Below, piece by piece: positions 1 through 6,234 of a stretch of DNA of 10,428 nt. Source of the DNA: an uncultured bacterium (GTDB lineage: Bacteria; Planctomycetota; UBA1135; GCA-002686595); the NCBI GenBank assembly GCA_902826945.1, contig CADEGS010000162.1, positions 1 through 10,428 on the forward strand. The letters run 5' to 3'. The notes beneath the pieces are model-generated. The model was not told the DNA's origin, made no database searches, and saw only the letters and a list, made by a program, of their open reading frames with translations. How positions within the stretch are numbered: the stretch's first letter is position 1; every line of letters starts with the position of its first letter. The position numbers and the translations under genes are program-made.

Positions 1-41
1 GCGCCGGGGGTCGACCGGGTCTCGGCGCGTGCGGGGGAGTC

Positions 42-1352
42 GTGCGAGGCGCGCCCGCGGGCCGGCCGGGCCGCCCCGCTGCGCGTGTGCGGCGGGAGCG
101 GAGGCGGGCCTCGCACGACTGCCCCGGGGCCGAGCGGTCTGTGGCGCGGGCTGGCCCGGGACGCCCTGGCCGCGGGCGGCGGGGCCGCGAGCGGGCGCGC
201 GTGCGCATCGTGGTGTTCTCCGACTACCAGTGCCCCGACTGCAAGCGGGTCGAGGGCGAGCTGCAGGCCGTGCTGGCCCGGCACCCGGGCGAGGTCTCGC
301 TCTCCGCCAAGCACTACCCCTTCTGCAGCGACTGCAACGAGGTCGCGCGCCGCCTGTCCTTCAGCCCGCACCCCGACGCCTGCCGCGCCGCGCGGCTGGC
401 CGAAGCCGCCGGCGCGCTGGGCGGCGACGAGGCGTTCTGGCGCGCGCACGCCTGGCTGTTCGAGCGCTCGGGCGTCTTCGCCGAGGCGGACGCGCGCGCT
501 CTCGCCGGCGCGCTCGGGCTCGATCCCGACGCGCTCGTGCGCGGCCTCGCGGCGCCCGAGTCGCTCGTCCCGGTGCAGGCGGACATCGCCGAGGGGACCG
601 CGCTCGGCCTGCGCACGACGCCGTTCGTGTTCCTGAACGGCGTCGAGCTGCGCGCCTGGACGCTGCCCGGCGCGCTCGGCCAGGCGGTCGAGCGCCTGCT
701 CGCGACCGACCTCGCCGCCGCGGACGCGCGCGCGGACCGGCCGCCGCCGGCGGCGGAGAAGCTGGTCGGGGACTGGCTGGCCTCGCCGCGCGTGGCGCTC
801 CCCGAGGGCGGGCACTGGACGGGCGCCGGTGCGGACGAGGCGCTGGTCGACGTGGTCGTCTGGGGCGACCAGGACGAGCCGAGCACGCGCGCGCTGGAGC
901 GGGAGCTCGCGCCGCTCTTCGCCGCGCGCCCCTGGGCGCGCTACTCGTTTCGCCACTTCCCGCTCGACCGCGACGCGAACCCGCACGCGCCGCGCACCCA
1001 GCACCCCGGCGCCGGGCTCGCCGCGCTCCTGGCCGAGGCCGCCGCCCTGGTGGCCGGGCCGGAGGCGTTCTGGAGCGTGCACCGCTGGGCGCTCGCGCAC
1101 GACGCGCGCGACGAGGCCGCGCTGCGCGCCGCGCTGCGCGGACTGGGCCTGGACGACGCCGCGGTGTGGCGCGCCGCGCAGGGAGCCGCGGCGCGCGCGG
1201 CGGTCGCGGAGGACGCGCGCCAGGGGCTCGCGCTCGGGCTGCGCAGCGTGCCGTTCCTCGTCGTGGACGGCCGGCCGGTGCCGCGCTGGCGCGCGGAGGG
1301 CGTGGTCGCGCTGGCGGAGCTGCTCGACCGCGCGCACGCGCTCGAGCGGTGA
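42..1352 (+). CDS. Tandem DsbA-like thioredoxin-fold protein, second domain lacking CxxC (5' end uncertain)
   Basis: Seen: two homologous DsbA-type units. Unit 1 (about residues 53-220) has V-F-S-D-Y-Q before the active-site CPDC (64-67), a second pair in YPFCSDCN (92-99), an HPDAC-RAA helix, and TTPF with the expected cis-proline (194). Unit 2 (about 268-430) repeats the plan, including GPEAFW and SVPF (cis-Pro 404), but has E-P-S-T (279-282) where CPDC should be. Known: DsbA-family proteins oxidise or isomerise thiols of exported proteins. Inferred: unit 1 is redox-active and unit 2 is structural or substrate-binding. The GTG at 42 is only nominal: no ribosome binding site, signal peptide or membrane segment is visible, and no in-frame stop separates it from the window edge, so the gene may begin earlier or be frameshifted near 195-201. 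Homology is convincing from about 198 on. The stop codon lies inside a hairpin arm. It converges on the large secreted-protein gene. Confidence 0.82.
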   Translation: MRGAPAGRPGRPAARVRRERRRASHDCPGAERSVARAGPGRPGRGRRGRERARVRIVVFSDYQCPDCKRVEGELQAVLARHPGEVSLSAKHYPFCSDCNEVARRLSFSPHPDACRAARLAEAAGALGGDEAFWRAHAWLFERSGVFAEADARALAGALGLDPDALVRGLAAPESLVPVQADIAEGTALGLRTTPFVFLNGVELRAWTLPGALGQAVERLLATDLAAADARADRPPPAAEKLVGDWLASPRVALPEGGHWTGAGADEALVDVVVWGDQDEPSTRALERELAPLFAARPWARYSFRHFPLDRDANPHAPRTQHPGAGLAALLAEAAALVAGPEAFWSVHRWALAHDARDEAALRAALRGLGLDDAAVWRAAQGAAARAAVAEDARQGLALGLRSVPFLVVDGRPVPRWRAEGVVALAELLDRAHALER

Positions 1353-1409
1353 GCGAAGGGCTCAGGGGATCCCCGCGCTCCGCGAGGTCTCCTGCCCCCT
1401 TCGCTCACC
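1348..1409 (+). terminator. Stop-codon-overlapping hairpin at the 3' end of the DsbA-like gene
   Basis: Seen: arms GGTGAGCGAAGGG (1348-1360) and CCCTTCGCTCACC (1397-1409) are perfect 13-bp complements around a 36-nt loop. The TGA stop (1350-1352) lies inside the left arm. No T-run follows. Two bases later the structured repeat begins. It probably acts as a terminator or a 3'-end stabiliser; this is inference. Confidence 0.6.
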
Positions 1410-1412
1410 GCG

Positions 1413-1511
1413 CGCGGTCGCATGGCCGCGCCCGGCGCGGCAGCGCCGTAGCGCCGCAGGCCTCGTCGCGCCGCAGGCGCGACCCCATCGTCGCGCAGCG
1501 ACGGAAGCACG
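1413..1511 (+). repeat. Structured intergenic repeat, copy A (four hairpins)
   Basis: Seen: 99 nt that align with the reverse complement of 7856-7953. The first 51 nt differ at four positions, the last 25 nt are identical, and the middle is a variable hairpin. Hairpins in this copy: H0 1412-1419/1424-1431; H1 1433-1438/1443-1448; H2 1465-1472/1476-1483 (GTCGCGCC with GGCGCGAC, loop GCA); H3 1489-1494/1498-1503 (CGTCGC with GCGACG, loop GCA). The short motif CCGAGAGCC recurs downstream of both copies (here 1536-1544). The copy lies on the strand of, and just after, the DsbA-like gene. Function unknown: it could be a REP-like dispersed DNA element, an RNA 3' structure or a terminator module. 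Confidence 0.8.
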
Positions 1512-1623
1512 TGACCCGGGCCCCGGTGTCTCGCGCCGAGAGCCCTCAGGCGCCACCAAACCTCTCCCCCGGCTCGGTGCTCGACATCCGTCCGACACCC
1601 ACCCTCCCCCCGCCAAAGCAACA

Positions 1624-1651
1624 GGGCCGGGACCCCGAAGGATCCCGGCCC
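1624..1651 (-). terminator. Rho-independent terminator with UUCG tetraloop for the large secreted-protein gene
   Basis: Seen on the minus strand: left arm GGGCCGGGATCC, loop TTCG, right arm GGGTCCCGGCCC. This is a 12-bp stem with a single U-G wobble, closed by the stable C(UUCG)G tetraloop and followed by TGTTGCTTT. It lies 62 nt past the TAG stop at 1714. On the plus strand the loop is CGAA and the wobble becomes a C-A mismatch, so the structure favours minus-strand transcripts. Confidence 0.8.
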
Positions 1652-1675
1652 CGTCGGAAGATCACCACGCCCCGG

Positions 1676-1695
1676 CCTCCCCCGTGCGGGGGAGG
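1676..1695. repeat. Small GC-rich hairpin just past the minus-strand stop codon
   Basis: Seen: CCTCCCCC (1676-1683) pairs perfectly with GGGGGAGG (1688-1695) across a 4-nt loop. It lies 18 nt beyond the stop of the large secreted-protein gene and before its UUCG terminator. It may be an accessory terminator or protect the 3' end; no T-run accompanies it. Confidence 0.5.
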
Positions 1696-1713
1696 TCGAG
1701 CGTGGTCAGGAGG

Positions 1714-4677
1714 CTAGAAGCAGAACTCGATGTCGTCGATGGCGGCGGAGCTCGAAACGTGGATCTCCATCCGCACGACGTCGTCGGCCTGGAAGCCAGC
1801 GTCCTCGACGGCGGTGCAGTTCGCCGCGAAGCCGGGCTGGGCAGCCAGCGTCGTCAGATCGACAGAGCGCCAGCCCGTGCCGCCTTGCACCGAGATCTTC
1901 TCGGTGTAGCCGCTCGGAGCGTGGTACGTGCGCGTGTTGAACGCGCTGTCGATCAGGGTGATGTAGGCGTCTTGCGGCGGGATGACGTTGTCGACGTCCG
2001 CCAGCACGAGGCTCTGCAGCTCGACCGGGTTGACGAAGTCGAAGTAGAACGTGCCGCCGCACGAGCAGTCGTTCGGAGCGTTGAAGACGTCCGGAACGCT
2101 CATGCCCGCGTTCGCCTGGTTGATCAGCACGTTGCCCTTGCTGATCCACAGGTCGTCGTCGTCAGAGTTCACGCCCGGCGTCGAGTCGTAGACCGCCGGT
2201 CCCTGGGCCAGGCCGTTGCTGCTCAGGGCGAAGTAGGTGCCGAACTCCGGCGGGGTCGACAGCGCTTGACCGTTGACGAGCGGCGTGACGCCGTCGTCGT
2301 CGGTCTCGAAGTCGATCACGACGCACGTCTCGCACAGGCCCGCGTCGGAGCCGATGCTGATGTTGTCGACGAAGAAGTTCGACACGTTCAGGCCACCCCC
2401 GAAGACGGTCGACTCGAAGCGCAGCGTGTGCGATCCGCCGTCGTTGAAGGGGGCGAGCGGGACGGTCACCTGGTGCCAGCCGACACCGGCGTGCACGCCG
2501 TCGTTCTCCAGGACGGAGAAGACGATGTTGCCGTCGATGCGGACGCGCAGGAAGTCGGTGCCGTTGCCGCTGGAGACCGGGATGTCCAGGTAGAAGGTCA
2601 GGTCCGTCGCGCTGGGCGCGATGGTGACCGACTGCTGGACCGAGCCGACTTCGAGGGCATTGATGCCGCCGAACCACGCCCACCAGTCGCCTTCGAACGG
2701 CGGGGTGCCGCCGCCGGTACCGCAGCCGAGGAGGTCGCACAGCGGCGTGCCGAAGTTGGTGGAGGACTCGGTCCAGGCGCCGCCGAAGGCACCCAGCTCG
2801 AAGCCGCCGTCGTTCACCGACTCGACGACGCAGGCGGTGTTGTCGCCCTGGTAGTCGCCGCCGGCCGCCGCGCAGGCGTCGGCCGTCAGGACGTCGCAGC
2901 TACCGTCGGGCAGGCAGCAGGCCCCCTGCGGCAGGCAGAGGACCGTCGGCGTGCAGGACGGGCTGACGCTGCTGAAGTTCAGCTGGATGTTGCCGCCGCC
3001 CGTCGTCGACGAGAAGTCGCCGACCGTGACGTAGTACGTGGCACCCAGCTGCGTGCAGAAGTCGACCGTCGAGTTGAAGGCGTTGAAGCCGACGCAGCTG
3101 TCGTCGTTGCCGCCGACGCACGTCGCGTCACCACAGCTGCCGCAGAACACGCTGATCTTCGTGTCCGGGTTCGTGGTGCCGCCGTTGCACGTCGAGGCGC
3201 GGATCGTGCCGCCCGTGCCCGTGAGCACGTACCACACGTTGCGGAACGGCCCGGAGGCCACGCCGCACGGCATGCCGGTGATCACGTCGGTCGTCGCCGC
3301 CACGTTGTTGACCATGTGGACCGACGGCACGGCCGCCGCGATGGCATCCGCGCAGGCGTCGTTGGCCGGAGCCGACGGCAGGTCGCAGGTCAGACGCAGC
3401 ACGTACTCGCCCGTGTCGGCGGCGCCGAACGCCGCGACCTGGACGTAGTACGTCGTGCCCGGGGTCAGGCCACCCACGGTCACGTTGGACAGGAGGCCGA
3501 TGCCTTCGTCCTCGCTGCAGGCGATCTCGACCAGGCTGCCGCACGTGCCGCTGTAGACGCCGATCAGGCTGTCGTCGCCGTCCGTGCTCAGGTCCGTGTC
3601 GAGGGTCACCGAGGAACCCGTCGGGACGAACGTGTACCACACCGTGCCGACGCCCTGCGCCGCGCCGCCGAAGTGGCAGCTGAAGGCCGGGTCGCTACCC
3701 GCGGTGGTGGCCATGCTGTTGTCGAACGTGACCGTCGAGTTGCAGGGCAGCATCTCGGCGTTCGCGCACTCGTCGTTGGCCGGCGGGCCGACCGAGGCCG
3801 TGCAGGAGACGGTCAGGTTGCCGGTGCCCGACGACAGGTCGCCCAGGGCGCCGAAGCCGCCGACGCGGATCAGGTAGTCGTTGCCCATGACGACCGGGGC
3901 CTCGACCATGCTGGTGAAGCCAGCGCAGCCGGTGAAGTCGTCGTTGCAGGCCAGGCGGACGAGCGAGCCGCAGGTGTCGCCGTCGTAGATCACGAGGTCC
4001 GTGTCGAAGTCCGCGTCGCCGCAGGTGCTGACGCTCAGCGTGCCCGTGCAGGAGGCGGTGTACACGTACCAGATGTCGAGGACGGTCTCGCCGTTGCCGA
4101 ACTGGCAGACGGTCGGGTGGTCCGGGCCGTCCGTCGTCGCGCCGACCGTGCTGAACGCGGTGACGCCGTTCCCGATCGGGGTGGCGTTCGCGCAGTTGTC
4201 GTTGGCGGGACCGCCGGGGCCGGACTGACCGCCGGTCAGGGACGGAGCGCCGACTTGCGTCGACTTCTTGCCGGCCTTGGCGCGGGTCGTGACGACCTTG
4301 TGGTAGACGTCCTTGATGGCGCCCGAGGCGGGGTCGTAGCAGAGCTCGACGTAGTTGACCTTGCCCTCGAGCAGCACGACCTCGAGCGACGCGGGCTGGA
4401 TGCCCTTCGCTTCCGGGTTGAGCTGGATGATGGCCTTGCTGCCCTCGACGATGGTCGTGAAGCGGCCGACCCCTTGCGGGTTGACCGGCACGTCGTTGAC
4501 GACGAGGTTCAGGTCGCTGATCGGAACGAGCTGGGGATCGAGGATCTGGATCTCGATCGGGCGCAGCACGTTGTTGTTTTCCAGAGCCGTCACGCTCTGG
4601 GCGCCCGGAGCCGTCGCAAAGGCGGCGATTCCGAGCGTACAGACGCATCGGAATAGGATGTTCCTCAAGCTGCTCAC
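1714..4677 (-). CDS. Large secreted multidomain protein with three PPC-like repeats
   Basis: No specific function is recognised; an exported surface or extracellular adhesion or binding protein is inferred. The GTG start at 4677 is chosen because GGAGG lies 8 nt upstream and a signal peptide follows (residues 1 to about 27, hydrophobic TLGIAAFATAPGAQS); the frame stays open to 4941 but that extension is not protein-like. Layout of the 987 residues: beta N-terminal domain (about 28-135) recalling carboxypeptidase-regulatory folds; basic/Gly linker (130-156); PPC-like modules at about 157-293, 298-431 and 437-570, opening with PANDNCANA, PANDECANA and PANDACADA and carrying WYxY/WYTF/WYVL cores; Cys-rich QGACCLPDGSC segment (575-616); jelly-roll-like domain (618-777) opening VNDGGFELG; Asp-rich C-terminal domain (786-985) ending IDDIEFCF. 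Many cysteines suggest disulfides. No PEP-CTERM, LPXTG or type IX-type sorting tail is evident. The gene is richer in Asn/Asp/Thr than its neighbours and is transcribed away from the gene at 5134. Confidence 0.9.
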   Translation of the reverse strand: MSSLRNILFRCVCTLGIAAFATAPGAQSVTALENNNVLRPIEIQILDPQLVPISDLNLVVNDVPVNPQGVGRFTTIVEGSKAIIQLNPEAKGIQPASLEVVLLEGKVNYVELCYDPASGAIKDVYHKVVTTRAKAGKKSTQVGAPSLTGGQSGPGGPANDNCANATPIGNGVTAFSTVGATTDGPDHPTVCQFGNGETVLDIWYVYTASCTGTLSVSTCGDADFDTDLVIYDGDTCGSLVRLACNDDFTGCAGFTSMVEAPVVMGNDYLIRVGGFGALGDLSSGTGNLTVSCTASVGPPANDECANAEMLPCNSTVTFDNSMATTAGSDPAFSCHFGGAAQGVGTVWYTFVPTGSSVTLDTDLSTDGDDSLIGVYSGTCGSLVEIACSEDEGIGLLSNVTVGGLTPGTTYYVQVAAFGAADTGEYVLRLTCDLPSAPANDACADAIAAAVPSVHMVNNVAATTDVITGMPCGVASGPFRNVWYVLTGTGGTIRASTCNGGTTNPDTKISVFCGSCGDATCVGGNDDSCVGFNAFNSTVDFCTQLGATYYVTVGDFSSTTGGGNIQLNFSSVSPSCTPTVLCLPQGACCLPDGSCDVLTADACAAAGGDYQGDNTACVVESVNDGGFELGAFGGAWTESSTNFGTPLCDLLGCGTGGGTPPFEGDWWAWFGGINALEVGSVQQSVTIAPSATDLTFYLDIPVSSGNGTDFLRVRIDGNIVFSVLENDGVHAGVGWHQVTVPLAPFNDGGSHTLRFESTVFGGGLNVSNFFVDNISIGSDAGLCETCVVIDFETDDDGVTPLVNGQALSTPPEFGTYFALSSNGLAQGPAVYDSTPGVNSDDDDLWISKGNVLINQANAGMSVPDVFNAPNDCSCGGTFYFDFVNPVELQSLVLADVDNVIPPQDAYITLIDSAFNTRTYHAPSGYTEKISVQGGTGWRSVDLTTLAAQPGFAANCTAVEDAGFQADDVVRMEIHVSSSAAIDDIEFCF

Positions 4678-4685
4678 GTGGTGTT

Positions 4686-4690
4686 CCTCC
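4686..4690 (-). promoter_or_regulatory. Ribosome binding site fixing the GTG start of the large secreted protein
   Basis: On the minus strand GGAGG is followed by the 8-nt spacer AACACCAC and then GTG (4677-4675). The spacing is ideal and a signal peptide follows at once. This rules out the upstream in-frame starts as far as 4941. Confidence 0.85.
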
Positions 4691-4857
4691 GACAGGTTGG
4701 AGTGGGTTTGGGACAAGGGAACCACCCGGGGCGGCCCATCCGGCGGAGGGCGGCCCACGGCGTCGAACCCGCAGCACGGTAGCACGGAATTTCCCTGTTC
4801 TGCGACGACCAAGCGGGAGATCGCGCGCGACCTGCCGCCGTCCGGGCGGGCAGGGCT

Positions 4858-4917
4858 CGCTCCCCGGGGCTCGCCGAGGCTTCCGCGCGACTCCTGGCGG
4901 TCGAGCCGGGGGGAGCG
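4858..4917. repeat. Imperfect 16-nt inverted repeat in the divergent region
   Basis: Seen: CGCTCCCCGGGGCTCG (4858-4873) and CGAGCCGGGGGGAGCG (4902-4917) are complementary at 14 of 16 positions, with a 28-nt spacer. It could be an operator or a hairpin, or chance in sequence this GC-rich. No counterpart was found elsewhere in the window. Confidence 0.35.
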
Positions 4918-5133
4918 GGCGCCCCTCGATCCGCCCCTCACGACTCTCCATGGGCCCGGTCCGGCTCATTCCCGGCGCCCTGAGCCCGGCCGGAGCCCCC
5001 GGCGGCCCTCGCAGGGCTGGACCTGGATTCCACTTCTCCGCCCGCCCCTTTACCCCGGCATGCGCTTCGTGGTCAGATGCTCACTCCTCGCGGAGAGCGC
5101 TGCGAGAGCCCGTCCCCTACTTCTTGCCACCCA

Positions 5134-6111
5134 ATGAAGCACCTACCGAGCATCGGACTCACCCTGGCCCTGTTTGCCGCCCCCGTGGCCGCGCAGAACG
5201 TCGACATCTTCGTCAACCCCCCGGTCTTCGGCGTCGGGGACAGCGGCACCGTGACTGTCGTAGGAGAGCCCAACCATGTGGGCATCCTGTTCACCAGCCT
5301 GACCCTGGGCCCGAGCATGCTGCCGATCGTCGGCGAGCTGGCGGTCGGCCTGACGGACATCGACTACGTCGTTCTCGGCGTCCTGCCGGCGTCGGGCATG
5401 GCGCAGTTCACCTGCACGCTGCCCTGCCAGGTCGTGGGCTTGGTGCACATGCAGGCGGTGACCCTGTCGCGCCCGGGAGGCGGCGCCCTGTCCTTGACGG
5501 GCAAGTCGGACCTCCTCTCGCTCGTGGTCGATGGCACGATCATCGACGACTGCGACGACAACGGCATCGACGACGACTGCGAGGAGATCACCGACTGCAA
5601 CGGGAACAACATCCCGGACGTGTGCGACATCGACTCCGGCGCGTCGATGGACTCCGACGGCGACGGCATCCCCGACGAGTGCTGCCCCACGATCTGCGGC
5701 ATGCAGGCGCGCTTCACGTTCGACGGGCCGCTGCTCGCCCTGCCGCTCCTGCTGACGATCCACGTCGTGGCGCCGGGCGTCCCCGCCGCGGCGGAGAACG
5801 AGATCGCGATCCTGATCCTCTCGACCATGGGCCTGCCGATGTCGGTCAGCTCGCCGAACGGCGCGATGACGGCCAGCGAGTTCGCCTTCACGCCCACCGG
5901 CGGCTTCACCTTCGTGCTCGACTACCACCCGGCCACGCCGGAGCAGTTCGGCGCGAGCATCGTGATGGTCGGCGAGCTCGAGGGACACTGCGACCGCATC
6001 GCGATCTCCTCGGGCCTGCGCTCGCGCTGCGTGCTGATGGAGGGCGGCGCCTACCCGTCCACCAACGAGCCCGGCCAGATCGAGATCCTGATGATCGACG
6101 AGTGCCGCTGA
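5134..6111 (+). CDS. Secreted protein with DxDxDG calcium-loop (dockerin/TSP3-like) segment
   Basis: Specific role not recognised. The start at 5134 is chosen over the in-frame ATG at 5077 because it directly begins a signal peptide: MKHLPS, a hydrophobic core LTLALFAAP, and a VAA cleavage site near residue 20. No clear Shine-Dalgarno precedes either start. The 325-residue protein has a beta-rich domain (about 22-133, with Cys94 and Cys98), an Asp/Cys-rich segment (138-184) holding DDCDDNGIDDDC, DCNGNNIPDVC and DSDGDGIPDEC, and a second beta domain (about 188-325) with three further cysteines and a C-terminal DECR. The repeated D-x-D/N-x-D/N-G loops are known calcium-binding patterns shared by dockerin and thrombospondin type 3 repeats; calcium binding here is inferred. 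Such loops link domains of many planctomycete secreted proteins. It is divergent from the large secreted-protein gene and has its own strong downstream hairpin. Confidence 0.8.
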   Translation: MKHLPSIGLTLALFAAPVAAQNVDIFVNPPVFGVGDSGTVTVVGEPNHVGILFTSLTLGPSMLPIVGELAVGLTDIDYVVLGVLPASGMAQFTCTLPCQVVGLVHMQAVTLSRPGGGALSLTGKSDLLSLVVDGTIIDDCDDNGIDDDCEEITDCNGNNIPDVCDIDSGASMDSDGDGIPDECCPTICGMQARFTFDGPLLALPLLLTIHVVAPGVPAAAENEIAILILSTMGLPMSVSSPNGAMTASEFAFTPTGGFTFVLDYHPATPEQFGASIVMVGELEGHCDRIAISSGLRSRCVLMEGGAYPSTNEPGQIEILMIDECR

Positions 6112-6134
6112 GCGTCGCGCCACACGGCCCCAGG

Positions 6135-6167
6135 ACGGCCCCGGATCCCAAGCGGATCCGGGGCCGT
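6135..6167 (+). terminator. Perfect 14-bp hairpin terminator after the calcium-loop protein
   Basis: Seen: ACGGCCCCGGATCC (6135-6148) and GGATCCGGGGCCGT (6154-6167) are perfect complements around the 5-nt loop CAAGC. The hairpin lies 23 nt past the TGA stop and is followed by TTCGCATTCG, only weakly T-rich. It should separate this gene from the downstream glycosyltransferase. Confidence 0.75.
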
Positions 6168-6234
6168 TCGCATTCGTGCAGGCCCCGGGGGCGCGCGTGC
6201 CACGGCGCTCCCGACCGGCTAGTGTCAGGCGTCG

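Larger units (their letters stand above)
1353..1713. other. Intergenic region between two convergent genes
   Basis: 361 bases with no supported gene. It holds, in order, most of the stop-overlapping hairpin, structured repeat copy A (1413-1511), a pyrimidine-rich stretch without recognised features (about 1545-1620), a UUCG-loop terminator acting on the minus strand (1624-1651) and a second small hairpin (1676-1695). Several frames stay open across it, as expected at this base composition, but none has codon use or protein features like the neighbouring genes. Confidence 0.7.
4678..5133. other. Divergent intergenic region between two secreted-protein genes
   Basis: 456 bases with no supported gene. 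It must hold the promoters of both flanking genes, but no convincing -35/-10 pair could be picked on either strand. Contents seen: the ribosome binding site at 4686-4690, an AT-richer patch near 4785-4800, and an imperfect inverted repeat (4858-4873 with 4902-4917). Frames open through it give Arg/Pro/Gly-rich translations typical of non-coding DNA here. Confidence 0.6.

Noticed and set aside
1413..1511. Peptide-coding reading of the structured repeat (frames giving RRSAAG and VAQRRKH in both copies)
   Set aside because: The shared peptide pieces simply follow from the shared DNA. No start, ribosome binding site or consistent frame exists across the variable H2 hairpin, which differs by one base in length between copies.
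829..4656. A 1275-codon plus-strand open frame across the large secreted-protein gene
   Set aside because: It is antisense to a gene with a clear signal peptide, ribosome binding site and repeated domains. Its translation is Arg/Val/Asp/Ala-rich with no recognisable domain, as expected from the reverse strand of a GC-rich gene.
4678..4941. N-terminal extension of the large secreted protein to a start at 4941
   Set aside because: The extension is Arg/Gly/Pro-rich, would bury the signal peptide, and ignores the well-placed GGAGG before the GTG at 4677.
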